Source: Calditrichia bacterium (GTDB taxonomy: Bacteria; Calditrichota; Calditrichia; RBG-13-44-9). Taken from it: DNA of 5,854 nucleotides. A model generated the notes under the pieces. It was not told the origin of the DNA and did not search any database. It worked only from the letters and a program-made list of their open reading frames with translations. Shown one piece after another: positions 5,453 to 5,854 of the stretch. The number at the start of each line of letters is the position of its first letter. Positions within the stretch are counted from its first letter, which is position 1. Position numbers and translations under genes: made by a program. Location of the stretch: NCBI GenBank assembly GCA_026991005.1, contig JALXCH010000308.1, positions 1 to 5,854 on the forward strand, given 5' to 3'.

Positions 5453-5854
5453 ATAACTTTAATTTATCATCTTTTTGGCATAAGAGCAAAGTACAAATAT
5501 ATCCGGCACGAATATAAAAAAGGAGCTATTTATTTTACGATAGAGAGGCCATTAGATGCATGCAGATGTGTCCATTGTGGTAGTAAGCGAATCAGGAGTC
5601 GAGGTAAAAAAGAGAGGATATTAAAAAATGTACCTATCGGTAAAAAGTTGACCTATATTAAAGTGCGTTTAAAGCGTTTAGAATGTTTGGAATGTGGTAA
5701 GATACTCCAGGAAGAAATTCCATTTGCAGACAGGAAAAAGAGTTACACCCGGGCTTTTGCAAGGTATGTATTAGACCTGTCCAGAGAGATGAGTATTAAA
5801 GCTCTAGCAGAGCATTTATCTGTAAGCTGGGATTTAATTAAGGAGATTCAAAAG
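5447..5854 (+). CDS. ISL3 family transposase, N-terminal 136 residues
   Basis: The product is expected to be the DDE transposase of the element; only the first 136 residues are in the window and the frame is open at the right edge. A Cys-rich zinc ribbon typical of ISL3 N-termini is visible: CVHC (C41, C44, with C39 nearby) and CLEC (C80, C83). SYTRAFARYVLDL (99-111) leads into a helix-turn-helix (about 112-136: REMSIKALAEHLSVSW) used for end binding. The DDE catalytic residues would lie downstream. The start at 5447 has GGAAGGA 7 nt upstream, and the next upstream in-frame stop is TAG at 5405 with no other ATG, so the start is secure. Codon use is more AT-rich than the core genes, as expected of a mobile gene. 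Confidence 0.92.
   Translation, partial: MSITLIYHLFGIRAKYKYIRHEYKKGAIYFTIERPLDACRCVHCGSKRIRSRGKKERILKNVPIGKKLTYIKVRLKRLECLECGKILQEEIPFADRKKSYTRAFARYVLDLSREMSIKALAEHLSVSWDLIKEIQK

Larger units (their letters stand above)
5392..5854 (+). mobile_element. Left end of an ISL3-type insertion sequence (partial)
   Basis: The boundary is inferred from GGACATGGTAGCTT (5392-5405), which begins with GG as many ISL3 ends do and lies 55 bp before the transposase start. It sits next to an A/T-rich stretch typical of targets. The right end, terminal repeat and 8-bp target duplication expected of this family lie beyond the window, so the exact left end is unproven. Confidence 0.6.

Overview
The window comes from a bacterium of moderate GC. 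Three ordinary housekeeping genes (aroK, maf, rlmN) are separated by long stretches packed with short dispersed repeats. From memory, not from a search, this mix of repeats (CTGTCATTCTGA...GAAGAATCTC, AACCGCAAAGAACGC, ACAGGATTT nonamers, TTTGGGA/TTTGTTA heptamers) is common in environmental and FCB-group genomes such as Calditrichota/KSB1 and Ignavibacteria. The sequence alone does not fix the phylum.

Layout: 1-1238 is the 5' part of a strikingly AT-rich minus-strand gene. It encodes an exported (Tat-type signal) protein of no family I recognise and runs off the left edge. 1239-1462 is an AT-rich divergent intergenic region. 1463-1999 (+) is shikimate kinase (aroK). It converges on, and overlaps by 9 bp, a Maf nucleotide pyrophosphatase gene (1991-2608, -). 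2609-3830 has no credible gene. It holds five alternating copies of a REP-like repeat, a 97.7% identical 173-bp direct duplication containing a 142-bp element with terminal inverted repeats, a perfect palindrome, a nonamer triplet and a heptamer array. 3831-4880 (-) is rlmN, the radical-SAM 23S rRNA A2503 methyltransferase. A second heptamer array in the opposite orientation lies at 4942-5075, so rlmN is bracketed by inverted arrays. 5076-5391 has only a possible gene remnant and a tiny SD-led ORF. 5392-5854 is the left end of an ISL3-type insertion sequence with the first 136 codons of its transposase.

The three core genes act in separate pathways: aromatic amino-acid precursor synthesis, nucleotide-pool sanitation, and rRNA/tRNA methylation. 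Nothing indicates a shared operon. The accessory content is more interesting. The AT-rich exported protein has AGA/AGG/ATA/GGA-rich codons but a first ~40 codons of different character, suggesting acquired DNA joined to a local leader. The IS end carries a perfect 14-bp inverted repeat whose right arm contains the transposase start codon, a fold-back arrangement expected to silence read-through translation. I found no CRISPR array, tRNA, rRNA or recognisable defence system.
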